Positions 53,981-63,812 of a stretch of DNA of 64,000 nucleotides are shown here, in pieces. Both the position numbers and the translations under genes were made by a program. A model generated the notes under the pieces. That model ran no database searches. It was not told the DNA's origin and worked only from the letters and a program-made list of their open reading frames with translations. This DNA is from CAZADS01 sp964483985 (lineage in GTDB: Bacteria; Pseudomonadota; Alphaproteobacteria; Thalassobaculales; Thalassobaculaceae): contig CAZADS010000060.1 of the NCBI GenBank assembly GCA_964483985.1, forward strand, positions 1 to 64,000, written 5' to 3'. Within the stretch, counting starts at the first letter, position 1. Each line of letters starts with the position of its first letter.

Positions 53981-54754
53981 ATGATGGCACAAGTAGATAC
54001 TTCCATATCAGATTTCGAATGGTCACTCCGTGTGGAACTGGCATGTTTGTTTCGTATAAATGCTTATCTTGGTTGGGAAGACTCCATTAATACCCACAGT
54101 ACAGTGCGTGTACCTGGAATCGAACACCATTTTCTTATTAACCCCTTTGGACTTCGATTAGGTGAAATCAAGGCTTCTGACTTAATTAAAATTGATTTAG
54201 ACGGAAATGTAATTGGACATACAAAGTTCCCTTTAAATCGAGCAGGCTATGTGATCCACAGTTCAATACATATGACCCGCCCAGACGCCAAATGCGTGAT
54301 ACACACACATAGTATACCTGGTATGGCCGTAGCAGCGTCTAAAGACGGAATACTGGAACATAATATCTTTGGTTTAGGATTTCATGAATGTCTATCTTAT
54401 CACGAATTTGAGGGTGCTAGTGGTGATCACAACTTAGACGAACGAGAAAGGCTTGCTACAAGTTTAGGAAAATATAATAAAGCAATGATATTAAAGAACC
54501 ATGGCCTCCTTTCTGTAGGGGAAACTGTGGCGGAGGCTTTTATCTGGATGTATAGGCTTGACCGAGCATGCCAAGTTCAAATAATGGCCAATGGATGCGG
54601 GGGTTATTCGGTTCCCTCAAAAAGGGCTGCCGAGTTTTCAGTTAAGGGAGCAAACGATTTTGCAACAGGGTTTGGAGCGTGTGAACCGGGCCATATAGAA
54701 TTTGCTGCGTTTATGCGTCTCATGGATCAACAAGATCCAAGCTTTCGAGAGTGA
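53981..54754 (+). CDS. Class II aldolase/adducin family protein
   Basis: A 257-residue class II aldolase. The zinc-ligand histidines are in CVIHTHS at about residues 105-111 and ILKNHGLLS near 171-179. Family members include fuculose-phosphate aldolase, ribulose-5-phosphate epimerase and decarboxylases. The N-terminal 20 residues resemble the adducin-like subgroup often placed next to catabolic genes. It converges on the acyl-CoA ligase gene. Substrate unknown. Confidence 0.87.
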   Translation: MMAQVDTSISDFEWSLRVELACLFRINAYLGWEDSINTHSTVRVPGIEHHFLINPFGLRLGEIKASDLIKIDLDGNVIGHTKFPLNRAGYVIHSSIHMTRPDAKCVIHTHSIPGMAVAASKDGILEHNIFGLGFHECLSYHEFEGASGDHNLDERERLATSLGKYNKAMILKNHGLLSVGETVAEAFIWMYRLDRACQVQIMANGCGGYSVPSKRAAEFSVKGANDFATGFGACEPGHIEFAAFMRLMDQQDPSFRE

Positions 54755-54790
54755 AAAAACGTATGGCACAAGTTTTTATTTTTCAGCCCC

Positions 54791-56434
54791 CTAAGTTGAT
54801 GAAACGTGATTTTTAAAACGTTCCCTTAGAGTTAACTTAGAAAGTTTTCCCGTTGCGGTGTGAGGCAATTCATCAACGAAAATTACGTCTTCTGGCAGCC
54901 ACCATTTGGCAACCTTATTACTCAAATATTTAATTATATCTTCTCCCGTAAGCGTGGCCCCTTGAACTAAAGTAACAATCAACAGCGGCCTTTCGCCCCA
55001 TCTGGGATGAGGGATGGCGATGACCGCACACTCTATTATATCGGGGTGTGCCTGAGCTGTATTTTCTAACTCAATTGAACTTATCCATTCTCCCCCAGAT
55101 TTAATTACGTCTTTGGTTCTATCTACTAAAATTAGAAATCCATCCACAGTAATTTTAGCTATATCTCCTGTTTTTAACCAGCCATCCTTTGTCATAGAGC
55201 TAGACGAAGCTTCTTCGTCCTCGTGATAACCGTTCATTACTCCGTGGCCTTTTACCTGTAATTCCCCAAAACTTTGACCATCATGGGGCAATGCGATACC
55301 GTTTTCATCCACGATACGCCAATCCACAGTATACATTCTTCGTCCCTGATAGGACTTTAAGTCTATTTGTTCTTTAATGGGTTTAGCTCTCATCGAAGCA
55401 TTTAATGAACTTGTTGCTCCTATTGGGCTCATTTCAGTCATTCCCCAGCCGTGAAGAACACTTACGCCATATTCTATTTCAAATTCCTCGATCATTGATC
55501 TAGGTGCCGCAGCTCCGCCTGTAAGTAAAACTCTAAAACCACGAGGCTTGCGCCCATGTTTTCTAATTGCTTCCAGCAATCCTAGCCAAATAGTAGGAAC
55601 TCCCCAAGCCGAAGTAACGACCTCTGAATCCATAAGATTGAAAAGGCTCTCTCCATCTAAATTTGGACCAGGCAGCACCAATTTGGCACCTACAAGTGGT
55701 GTGGCAAATGGTAACCCCCATGCATTAGCATGGAATAACGGCACTACTGGTAGCACTACATCGTTTTGAGTTAATCCAGCTTCCGCCCCAAATACTAGCA
55801 TGCCAAGCGTGTGTAATAAAGTTGAACGATGAGAAAACAACACTCCCTTTGGATTCCCGGTAGTTCCCGAAGTATAACAAAGTCCGGATGCAGACCGTTC
55901 ATCTAATGTTGGCCATTCAATTGATTTCGGTTGTCCTATAAGCAAGTCCTCGAAACAGTGCACATTTGGCAATTTGGACTCTGGCATACTCTCCTTAGAG
56001 CATAAAAGCACAAATTTAAGATCCTTTGGCAGCTCCTCAATAATTGAAAATATCAGGGGAACAAAACTAACTTCCAAAAATAAAATTCGGTCTTTTGCAT
56101 GGTTAATTATATAAACCAATTGTTCGGGAAATAAACGTGGATTGATCGTATGACATACTGCCCCAATTCCTGCTATGGCAAAATATAACTCTAAATGACG
56201 GTATCCATTCCACGCCAAGGTGGCGATCCTATCACCCTCCAAAACTCCCCACGATTGCAAAGCGTAGGCTAACTGAGCCGTTCGGACGCTCGCTTCACTG
56301 TATGTGTACCGATGTAAATCGCCTTCAACCCGCTGAGACACAATTTCAACGTCTGACCGAACATCCGCAGCGTAATCCATGATGCTAGAAATCATCAAAG
56401 GCAAATCCATCATGCGGGAGTAAAGGCTCGTCAT
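54791..56434 (-). CDS. Acyl-CoA ligase of the DmdB (3-methylthiopropionyl-CoA ligase) family
   Basis: A 547-residue AMP-forming ligase. The AMP-binding motif is TSGTTGNPKG, the adenylation site HGWGMTE and the hinge KTGDIAK. The CHTINPRLFPEQL block, close to the N-terminal third, is shared with DmdB enzymes, which activate 3-methylmercaptopropionate in DMSP demethylation and also take other short and medium acids. No dmdA, dmdC or dmdD was found here, so DMSP use is only a hint. The nearby ACAD genes fit a general acyl-CoA route. Confidence 0.85.
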   Translation of the reverse strand: MTSLYSRMMDLPLMISSIMDYAADVRSDVEIVSQRVEGDLHRYTYSEASVRTAQLAYALQSWGVLEGDRIATLAWNGYRHLELYFAIAGIGAVCHTINPRLFPEQLVYIINHAKDRILFLEVSFVPLIFSIIEELPKDLKFVLLCSKESMPESKLPNVHCFEDLLIGQPKSIEWPTLDERSASGLCYTSGTTGNPKGVLFSHRSTLLHTLGMLVFGAEAGLTQNDVVLPVVPLFHANAWGLPFATPLVGAKLVLPGPNLDGESLFNLMDSEVVTSAWGVPTIWLGLLEAIRKHGRKPRGFRVLLTGGAAAPRSMIEEFEIEYGVSVLHGWGMTEMSPIGATSSLNASMRAKPIKEQIDLKSYQGRRMYTVDWRIVDENGIALPHDGQSFGELQVKGHGVMNGYHEDEEASSSSMTKDGWLKTGDIAKITVDGFLILVDRTKDVIKSGGEWISSIELENTAQAHPDIIECAVIAIPHPRWGERPLLIVTLVQGATLTGEDIIKYLSNKVAKWWLPEDVIFVDELPHTATGKLSKLTLRERFKNHVSST

Positions 56435-56509
56435 GATTTAGTAATCCAACGTAGTATCACTTGAATTAATTTATCACCAATAGTCACCAAACGACCAGAC
56501 TTTAAAAGT

Positions 56510-57301
56510 TTATAAATTCAATGTTAATCGTTCTAGCATTTTATAAGCTATTTCGTCGGTTGCGTTGCGACCAATCGGAGATATAGAAACGAAGTTTTCT
56601 TGTAGTACAGAAATATCCTCATCGGGATCAGGTTCATCGTACTGTTTTGAAAGATATAGCCAATAATATTTTTGATTTCTTAAATCAATTCTCGTTTCAA
56701 TCGCCGGAAATGTTCGGGTAGAACGCCCAGACCTACTTGCTCTGATACCCGAAATTGAGTCAAGGTCGCAGTGGGGAATATTTACGTTCGGGACAAACTC
56801 CCAAGGCCATAAATCAATTTGTATCAAAAACTTCATTACTTTTGGTAACCAGAATTCGGAGTTTTCCCAAGGAATAGCATCTCTACTTTGCCAACCTTGA
56901 CTCAGGGCCACAGCTGGAATCCCGAGAACATTAGCTGTCATAGCAGCACCTACAGTTCCGCTAAACCCTACATCACCACCAATATTAAATCCCGAATTAA
57001 CGCCGGATATAATTAAATCTGGTTTTAGTTTATTTAAAACGGATCCCACACCGATCATGACGCAATCCGCAGGTGACCCAGTTAAGGCATATCTTTGCTT
57101 GCCATATTCGTGCAATCGTAAAGCCTTATGCAGACTTAATTGTCGCGATCCACCGCTATAATCCGCTGCAGGTGCTACCGTCCAAACTTCTTCAGCAATT
57201 TTAGCGGCGACTAATTCGGCTATTTTTAAACCTGGAGCATCAATACCGTCGTCATTTGTGACTAAAACTCGTTTTAACTGAATTGTACTGTTTAAACCCA
57301 T
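56510..57301 (-). CDS. surE: 5'/3'-nucleotidase SurE
   Basis: SurE survival protein of 263 residues, a metal-dependent nucleoside monophosphate phosphatase. LVTNDDGIDAPGL holds the N16-D17-D18 metal site, and ISGVNSGFNIGGDVGFSGTVGAA gives the other metal-binding and oligomer segments. It lacks the usual pcm/nlpD/rpoS neighbours. The length is near the standard 250-265 residues. It diverges from the SDR gene. Confidence 0.95.
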   Translation of the reverse strand: MGLNSTIQLKRVLVTNDDGIDAPGLKIAELVAAKIAEEVWTVAPAADYSGGSRQLSLHKALRLHEYGKQRYALTGSPADCVMIGVGSVLNKLKPDLIISGVNSGFNIGGDVGFSGTVGAAMTANVLGIPAVALSQGWQSRDAIPWENSEFWLPKVMKFLIQIDLWPWEFVPNVNIPHCDLDSISGIRASRSGRSTRTFPAIETRIDLRNQKYYWLYLSKQYDEPDPDEDISVLQENFVSISPIGRNATDEIAYKMLERLTLNL

Positions 57302-57427
57302 ATCTTTAATCCTTCCTTACCAAACGGTAGTTTGCTCGATAGCTCTAAAGACTAACCTTAGAAAGTTTCAATGACTTTACAAAATCCTGCTAACCTTAAG
57401 AAACTGCTTTTACCAAGGGAGTGCGAT

Positions 57428-58216
57428 ATGTTTGGAGCAGGTGCAGGGCGAATTATCGGAAAAGTAGCCCTAATAACAGGTGCTGGATCAGGAATAGGGC
57501 TGGCTACCAGTATTATGTTAGCTCGGCAAGGGGCTTCGGTTATTATGACCGACATAAAACCGATGTCACCGAAAAACACTGGGAAGATATTCGAAGAATT
57601 TGAAACAAGTGTGACAAGTCTTCATCATGACGTTACTTCAGAAAAATCTTGGATCAAAGTTATTCAGGAAATAGGACTTTTGCATGGTAAGCTTGATATT
57701 TTGGTCAATAATGCTGGAGTAGGAACGGGGGGAACAATTGAAGAAACTACCCTTCAACAGTGGAGATCCATCCATGCCGTTAATTCAGAAGGTCCCTTTC
57801 TGGGATGTAAATATGGACTAACTTTGATGAAAGAAAATCCCAACGGAGGGTCTATAATTAATATATCTAGTGTAGCTGGAATAATAGGTGCCCCGCAGTT
57901 AGCCGCCTATTGTTCTTCCAAAGGATCTGTGCGTTTATTAACCAAGTCGGTTGCTCTCCACTGCGCGCGGAAGGGTTATGGAATAAGATGCAATTCCGTT
58001 CATCCATCCTATACAGACACTCCAATGGTTAACCAAATGGTAGCACAACATCGTATGCCGGACCGTTATAGATCTGCGTTGGAGACGGCTGCACCGATGG
58101 GGCGATTGGCAAATGCTGATGACATCGCCGGTGCAATTCTATATCTAGCGAGTGATGATTCCAGGTTCACAACAGGTTCCGAAATAATTGTTGATGGTGG
58201 CCTGACCGCTACTTGA
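57428..58216 (+). CDS. Short-chain dehydrogenase/reductase
   Basis: A 262-residue classical SDR. The start at ATG 57428 follows AAGGGAG by six bases; the in-frame ATG at 57371 lacks a ribosome-binding site. TGAGSGIG is the cofactor motif, NNAG is at about residues 98-101 and YCSSK is catalytic. The C-terminus GSEIIVDGGL is standard. It heads a plus-strand run of two SDRs and a kinase gene. Confidence 0.88.
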   Translation: MFGAGAGRIIGKVALITGAGSGIGLATSIMLARQGASVIMTDIKPMSPKNTGKIFEEFETSVTSLHHDVTSEKSWIKVIQEIGLLHGKLDILVNNAGVGTGGTIEETTLQQWRSIHAVNSEGPFLGCKYGLTLMKENPNGGSIINISSVAGIIGAPQLAAYCSSKGSVRLLTKSVALHCARKGYGIRCNSVHPSYTDTPMVNQMVAQHRMPDRYRSALETAAPMGRLANADDIAGAILYLASDDSRFTTGSEIIVDGGLTAT

Positions 58217-58247
58217 AAATTCATTTTTGTTTAACGGAGTATTGTTG

Positions 58248-59012
58248 ATGTTTGATCTTTCTGAAAAGGTGGCTGTTATTACCGGTTCGACTAAAGGAAT
58301 CGGGAAATCGATTGCAGAAAATATGGCTGCTATTGGAGCAAAAGTAATAATTTCTAGCCGGAAATCAGAGGCATGTGAGAAAGTTGCAGCAAATATTAGA
58401 GATAAAGGTCAAGAGGCTGTGGCCATTCCATGTCATATTGGCAGTAAAGTTGCATTAACTAATTTAGTTTTCCAAACTAAAAAAATCTATGGAAAAATTG
58501 ATATTCTCGTTTGTAATGCAGCTACCAATCCAGTCTACGGGCCCATGTTCAATGCTGATGATGGAGCATATGACAAAATTATGGATACCAACGTAAAAAG
58601 CGTTTTCTGGCTATGCAACATGGTTTGCCCAGAAATGGCAAATCGAAAAGATGGAGTGGTAATAGTTATTTCCAGCATCGGGGGCTTCAAAGGCAGCAAA
58701 AACCTCGGATTATACTCACTTTCAAAAGCCGCCGAACAGCAGTTAGTGAGAAATTTGGCCGTAGAATGGGGTCCTCATAATATACGTGTGAACGCTATTG
58801 CGCCTGGCTTGATAAAAACGGATTTCGCAAGAGAACTATGGGAAGACCCTAGAAAAACCGCGGCAGTAGAAAAGATAACACCTCTCGGCAGATTAGGAGA
58901 TCCCGATGACATCGGGATATTAGCTGCCAGCCTTGCTACTAGGGCTGGTAATTATCTTACGGGTCAAACTATTACAATTGATGGTGGTCGCATGATCACC
59001 GATCCTTCCTAA
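58248..59012 (+). CDS. Short-chain dehydrogenase/reductase
   Basis: A 254-residue classical SDR. Start at ATG 58248, with CGGAG nine bases upstream; an in-frame TTG-type start at 58227 is less likely. TGSTKGIGKSIA is the cofactor motif, YSLSK the active site and ITIDGGRM the C-terminus. The two SDRs are similar in size but not near-identical. It lies 31 bases after the first SDR and ten bases before the kinase gene. Confidence 0.88.
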   Translation: MFDLSEKVAVITGSTKGIGKSIAENMAAIGAKVIISSRKSEACEKVAANIRDKGQEAVAIPCHIGSKVALTNLVFQTKKIYGKIDILVCNAATNPVYGPMFNADDGAYDKIMDTNVKSVFWLCNMVCPEMANRKDGVVIVISSIGGFKGSKNLGLYSLSKAAEQQLVRNLAVEWGPHNIRVNAIAPGLIKTDFARELWEDPRKTAAVEKITPLGRLGDPDDIGILAASLATRAGNYLTGQTITIDGGRMITDPS

Positions 59013-59022
59013 GGATTGATTG

Positions 59023-60072
59023 ATGGCTAACCTCGGCCCAGTTGGTGCAAACCATAAATTCGACGAATTCGAACTTTCTAATTATCTAAGCTCGCAGGGT
59101 TTAAAAGACTTCAAAGAAGGTGTTTCAGTTCAACAATTTCAAGGCGGGCAGTCTAATCCTACATTCCGACTGGAAACCAGTCGTAAATTATATGTGTTAC
59201 GAAAGAAACCCCCTGGAAATCTGCTTCCATCAGCTCATTTGATAGAACGCGAATACAGGATTATGGCGGCTTTGGCGAATACTCCTGTTCCAGTCCCCCA
59301 AATGCACCATTTATGCGAAGACCCTAAAATTATAGGCACTCCATTTTTTATAATGGATTATTTGGATGGAAGAGTTTTCGATGACACATCCTTACCAGGG
59401 AAATTTACACCGAATGAACGAAGGAAAATTTTCTATTCTATGAATGATGCGCTGTCATCACTTCATTTAGTTGATTTTGAGACAATTGGTTTGAAAAATT
59501 TTGGTAAACCCGAGAATTATATAGGACGGCAAATAGAACGTTGGACCAACCAGTTTGATGCAGCAAAAACGGATCCAATTCCTGCTATGGATTGTTTGAT
59601 CGATTGGTTACCTAACCACAAGCCATTCAAAGATGAAATATCAATCGCACATGGCGATTTTCGTATGGGAAACCTAATGATTCATCCTCGAGAACCAAAG
59701 GTAATAGCCATTTTAGATTGGGAATTATCAACGTTGGGACATCCGTTAGCCGATCTGGCATATAATTGCATGCCATATAGCTTACCTCATGATGGAACAT
59801 CCCTTAATGGATTGGTCGGACTTGATTTGAAGGCCCACGGCATCCCAGATATCGAAGACTATGTAGCAAGATATTCAATTGCCACGGGAAGGGTGGATAT
59901 CCCAGACTTCAAGTTTTTCTTGGCTTTTTCCTGCTTCCGACTAGCCTCCATTTGCCAGGGGGTCTATGCCCGCGGCCTTCAAGGAAACGCTAGTTCGGAA
60001 AACGCTGTGGAAGTTGGAGTTAAAGCTCCACGATTGGCAGATATAGGTTGGGAAATTGCTCAATCTTTATAA
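59023..60072 (+). CDS. APH-type phosphotransferase (LvaA/ACAD10-ACAD11 kinase-domain-like)
   Basis: A 349-residue aminoglycoside-phosphotransferase-fold kinase. AHGDFRMGNLM carries the catalytic aspartate and metal asparagine, and ILDWELSTLGHPLADLAY the second metal aspartate. QGGQSNPTF is the nucleotide-binding loop. Proteins of this size and motif set match the kinase part of ACAD10/ACAD11 and LvaA, which phosphorylate 4-hydroxyacyl-CoAs before elimination by an acyl-CoA dehydrogenase. It sits next to an ACAD of the matching group, which supports that reading. ATG 59023 has AAGGAT upstream. Confidence 0.82.
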   Translation: MANLGPVGANHKFDEFELSNYLSSQGLKDFKEGVSVQQFQGGQSNPTFRLETSRKLYVLRKKPPGNLLPSAHLIEREYRIMAALANTPVPVPQMHHLCEDPKIIGTPFFIMDYLDGRVFDDTSLPGKFTPNERRKIFYSMNDALSSLHLVDFETIGLKNFGKPENYIGRQIERWTNQFDAAKTDPIPAMDCLIDWLPNHKPFKDEISIAHGDFRMGNLMIHPREPKVIAILDWELSTLGHPLADLAYNCMPYSLPHDGTSLNGLVGLDLKAHGIPDIEDYVARYSIATGRVDIPDFKFFLAFSCFRLASICQGVYARGLQGNASSENAVEVGVKAPRLADIGWEIAQSL

Positions 60073-60160
60073 TAAATTATAAAAATTAAAAGCTCTGCAG
60101 TTTGAACCGATTAAATAATTTAACATGAGGTTAGACCGAGTAAAAATGCAAGCGTTAAGA

Positions 60161-61366
60161 TTAATCATTTCGCCGAAATTCTGCTTTCGCTATGGCCTCC
60201 AAATGCACCTCATCGGGACCATCTGCCAATCTTAAAGTTCGAGAATGGCCGTAAGAATGCGCGAGTTTAAATTCTTGGCTAACGCCACCGCCACCATGTA
60301 CTTGAATGGCTTCATCGATAATTTCACAGGCCATTCGAGGTGCTGCCACTTTTATCATAGCTATTTCTTTACGAGCCGCCTTATTGCCGACCGTATCCAT
60401 CTTGTGAGCAGCATAGAGAACCATAAGTCTTGTTTGATCAATCTTAATGCGCGCTTCAGCTACTTTATGACGCAATGCCCCTTTATCAGATAGCTTTGTG
60501 CCAAATGCCACCCGGGACTTAGCTCGAGATTTCATGGATTCTAAAGCCCGTTCTGCTTGTCCTATACATCGCATACAATGATGGATTCGTCCCGGCCCAA
60601 GTCTTCCCTGAGCAATTTCGAATCCGCGTCCTTCACCTAATAAAATATTATTTTTTGGTACTCTAACATTCTTAAATGATACATCTCCATGCCCATGTGG
60701 AGCATGATCATATCCAAACACGGTTAGAGCTCTGTTAATGGTTATACCAGCCGTATCTAACGGCACTAAAATCATTGATTGCTGTTTGTGTTTTTCTGCT
60801 TTTGGGTCTGTTTTACCCATGAAAATAAGAATTTTACATCTCTTATCTAGGATGCCAGATGTCCACCATTTCCGGCCATTAATCACATAAAAGTCTCCAT
60901 CTCGGACAATACTTGATTCGATGTTGGTGGCATCCGAAGAAGCTACAGCGGGTTCTGTCATGGCAAAAGCCGAACGAATATCTCCGTTCAGCAAAGGTTT
61001 TAACCAACGCTCTTTATTGTCCTGACTCGCGTAGCGTTCAAGGACTTCCATATTTCCTGTATCAGGGGCTGAACAATTGAATACTTCTGATCCAAATGAA
61101 ATTTTTCCCATCACTTCGGATATCGGCGCGTATTCTAGATTCGTTAAGCCCGCTCCTTTATCCGATTCAGGGAGGAATAAATTCCATAACCCCTCGCCTT
61201 TGGCCTTTTGTTTCAGCTCATCGAGAATAGGAGGACAATCCCATCTATCATCCGCATTATCGATCTGCTGATAATAAAGGGTTTCATTTGGATAGACATA
61301 CTCGTCCATAAACCCCTGGACTCGGGCACGCAGCTTCGAGGCGCGCTCGGTCATCTCCGGAATCAT
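60161..61366 (-). CDS. Acyl-CoA dehydrogenase of the ACAD10/ACAD11 group
   Basis: A 401-residue acyl-CoA dehydrogenase. FAMTEPAVASSDATNIE and NGRKWWTSG are FAD-domain landmarks. The C-terminal segment reads RLADGPDEVH, the version found in ACAD10/11-type enzymes, with aspartate where classical enzymes have catalytic glutamate in YEGT. That group removes phosphate from 4-phosphoacyl-CoAs made by a partner kinase. AGGAG precedes the ATG by seven bases. It converges on the kinase gene with 88 bases between the stops. Confidence 0.88.
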   Translation of the reverse strand: MIPEMTERASKLRARVQGFMDEYVYPNETLYYQQIDNADDRWDCPPILDELKQKAKGEGLWNLFLPESDKGAGLTNLEYAPISEVMGKISFGSEVFNCSAPDTGNMEVLERYASQDNKERWLKPLLNGDIRSAFAMTEPAVASSDATNIESSIVRDGDFYVINGRKWWTSGILDKRCKILIFMGKTDPKAEKHKQQSMILVPLDTAGITINRALTVFGYDHAPHGHGDVSFKNVRVPKNNILLGEGRGFEIAQGRLGPGRIHHCMRCIGQAERALESMKSRAKSRVAFGTKLSDKGALRHKVAEARIKIDQTRLMVLYAAHKMDTVGNKAARKEIAMIKVAAPRMACEIIDEAIQVHGGGGVSQEFKLAHSYGHSRTLRLADGPDEVHLEAIAKAEFRRND

Positions 61367-61400
61367 TTTGATCTCCTTTTAAGTACCCGTTTTAATGAAA

Positions 61401-62534
61401 CTACACTAATTTCGCAAATCGATTAATATGGTAATCTGTATTACCAAAAAGAATATCTATCATTGTGAGGCGTTTAAAATAGTGCCCAATGGACATATCA
61501 TCTGTCATTCCCATGCCTCCGTGAAGTTGGATGCTCTCCTGGCCAATTTTCTTTCCTGCTTTACCCATCTCAACCTTTGCCGCAGAAACGGCCTTTGCAC
61601 GGTCTTTTGAGTTGCCATTGTCGATAACGCCGGCGGCACGATAAGTCAAAGCTCTTGAAAAGTCTTTGGCACCCAACATATCTACGGAACGGTGTTGTAA
61701 GACCTGAAAGGACCCGATAGGGACACCGAACTGTTCTCTCGATTTAAGGTACTCAGCGGTTAACTTTACAGCCATATCCATTGCCCCCGCAGCTTCGGCA
61801 CATAATAATACACATGCTCGATCACAAATAGCCTCGAGTATAGATATCGCTCGGCCAATCTCGCCTAAAACAGAAGATTCATCAACGCTAACGTCATCAA
61901 ATTGGATTTCGGAAGCCCTTAGACCATCTATAGTTGAATAAGATCGCAAAAATAAACCCGGGGTATTTCTATTCACGAGAAATAAAGTTACTCCATCTGG
62001 GCTAAAGTCACTCCCATTTACGCGAGCAGAAACTACTATTTGATCAGCTGATGCCGCATGGTATACAACGGCCTTACGGCCGTTTATAACATAACCATCG
62101 CCACTACGAGTGGCTCTAGTGGCAACGTGATTTAGATTGAACCTTGAACGTGGTTCAGTGTGTGCAAAGGCAAGAAATTTTTTCCCTTCAGCTATTTTTG
62201 GTAAAATGTTTAATTTTTGGTCGGTATTGCCGGATTTAACGATAATAGCCACCCCTAAAACTACAGTGCTAAAAAATGGCTCGAGTACTAAGCCTTTTCC
62301 CATACTTTCTTGTAGAACCGCCAAATCAACCGTGGTTCCTCCAAGGCCGCCATATTCTTCCGGAATAGAAAGAGCAACCCAACCAAGATCACAAAACTTT
62401 TTCCAAATTTCTCTGTCAAACCCATCCTCTGAATTCATTATTTTACGTCGAGTTTCAAAAGAATAATTATCCTTAATAAATCGATCCGCACTTTCCGCTA
62501 GAAGTTTTTGATCATCATTGAACGAGAAACTCAT
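61401..62534 (-). CDS. Acyl-CoA dehydrogenase, probable partner subunit
   Basis: A 377-residue acyl-CoA dehydrogenase. FAD-contacting segments include FAHTEPRSRF and VINGRKAVVYHA, and LHGGMGMTDD is near the C-terminus. The end reads DILFGNTDYH, with glycine in place of the classical glutamate, so the base must sit elsewhere or be in a partner. Tandem unequal ACAD genes often encode heteromeric enzymes for steroid or branched substrates, and this gene lies 69 bases after another ACAD. Confidence 0.85.
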   Translation of the reverse strand: MSFSFNDDQKLLAESADRFIKDNYSFETRRKIMNSEDGFDREIWKKFCDLGWVALSIPEEYGGLGGTTVDLAVLQESMGKGLVLEPFFSTVVLGVAIIVKSGNTDQKLNILPKIAEGKKFLAFAHTEPRSRFNLNHVATRATRSGDGYVINGRKAVVYHAASADQIVVSARVNGSDFSPDGVTLFLVNRNTPGLFLRSYSTIDGLRASEIQFDDVSVDESSVLGEIGRAISILEAICDRACVLLCAEAAGAMDMAVKLTAEYLKSREQFGVPIGSFQVLQHRSVDMLGAKDFSRALTYRAAGVIDNGNSKDRAKAVSAAKVEMGKAGKKIGQESIQLHGGMGMTDDMSIGHYFKRLTMIDILFGNTDYHINRFAKLV

Positions 62535-62603
62535 TGGAAACGAAGTCCTCCCAAAACCTTAATCCATAAAATTTCGAATAAAAACAAAGTTTGGTGGTGC
62601 ATT

Positions 62604-63800
62604 CTAAAAACCAAGCACGGCTTTGGCGATTATATTTTTTTGAATCTCATTTGACCCACCATATATCGAGGCTTTTCTCCAATTAAAATAATGAGGAGCG
62701 ATTGATGCAGCATACTCTGGACCGACTGGGTCTTCATTCCATCCAGTATTCATAGACTCTGGTATGTATGGATGGGCATAGTAACCCACGGCTTCAATCA
62801 AAAGCTCAGTTATTCCCTGTTGGATTTCAGAGCCACGAATTTTTAGAAAAGAAGCCTCAGGGCCAGGCCCTTTTCCTGCTGTTTCGTCCGAAAGAATTCG
62901 CAATACCAATGATTCTAACGCGAGTAAATCAATCTCTATAGATGCTATTTTTCTATTGAAGGTGGGATCTTCTATTAGCGGTTTCCCTTCGTGTTCTTCT
63001 AACGAGGCAATGGTTTTTAGTCGCGTTAATTGTGCCTTAGATCGACCTACAGCCGCTATACCTGTTCTTTCATGTCCTAATAAGTATTTTGCATATGTCC
63101 AGCCTTTATTTTCCTCTCCAATACGATTCTTCACAGGAACTTTTACATCTTCCAAGAAAACGTTATTAATTTCGGTACTACCATCTATCGTTTTGATCGG
63201 CTGCACTGTTACGCCCTTTTGCTTCATATCGAGCAATAAAAACGTAATTCCCTGCTGTTTTTTTCCTTCCGAAGATGTTCTGACTAGGCAAAACATCATA
63301 TCTGCATGTTGTGCTAAACTTGTCCAAGTTTTTTGACCGTTGACAATATAGTAGTCCCCAGACCGAATTGCTCTGGTTCGAAGAGATGCAAGATCAGATC
63401 CAGACCCTGGTTCTGAATACCCCTGACACCACCAATCTTCTGATTTTAAAATTCGAGGTAAATAATAATCTTTTTGCTCTTCATTCCCAAAAGCCATGAT
63501 TACTGGTGCAACCATAGTGACACCAAATGCTATAACCGGAGGTGCCCCGCCTGCTGCACATTCTTCTTCGAAAATATGCTTTTGCATGGGAGTCCAGCCC
63601 GTACCACCATATTCCAGAGGCCAGCCAGAGGCCATCCAGCCTTTTTCGTAAAGCCTTTTTTGCCATGCGACGTGTTCAGCTTTTTCTAAACGAAATCCTG
63701 TCATAGTTTTTAATCTAGCTTGTTCAGGCACATTGTCGGTTACAAATTTTCGGACCTCTTGTCGAAAAGCCTCCTCTTCAGATGTAAGAATCAATTCCAT
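62604..63800 (-). CDS. Acyl-CoA dehydrogenase
   Basis: A 398-residue acyl-CoA dehydrogenase. YSEPGSGSDLAS and VNGQKTWTSLAQ are the FAD-domain landmarks, and the end reads SIYGGSNEIQKNIIA, a form shared by many FadE paralogues that lack the C-terminal catalytic glutamate. It is upstream of the 377-residue ACAD and 12 bases after the thiolase stop, so thiolase-ACAD-ACAD form one transcript. The substrate class, straight, branched or cyclic, is unknown. Confidence 0.87.
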   Translation of the reverse strand: MELILTSEEEAFRQEVRKFVTDNVPEQARLKTMTGFRLEKAEHVAWQKRLYEKGWMASGWPLEYGGTGWTPMQKHIFEEECAAGGAPPVIAFGVTMVAPVIMAFGNEEQKDYYLPRILKSEDWWCQGYSEPGSGSDLASLRTRAIRSGDYYIVNGQKTWTSLAQHADMMFCLVRTSSEGKKQQGITFLLLDMKQKGVTVQPIKTIDGSTEINNVFLEDVKVPVKNRIGEENKGWTYAKYLLGHERTGIAAVGRSKAQLTRLKTIASLEEHEGKPLIEDPTFNRKIASIEIDLLALESLVLRILSDETAGKGPGPEASFLKIRGSEIQQGITELLIEAVGYYAHPYIPESMNTGWNEDPVGPEYAASIAPHYFNWRKASIYGGSNEIQKNIIAKAVLGF

Positions 63801-63812
63801 ATCAATCTCTCA

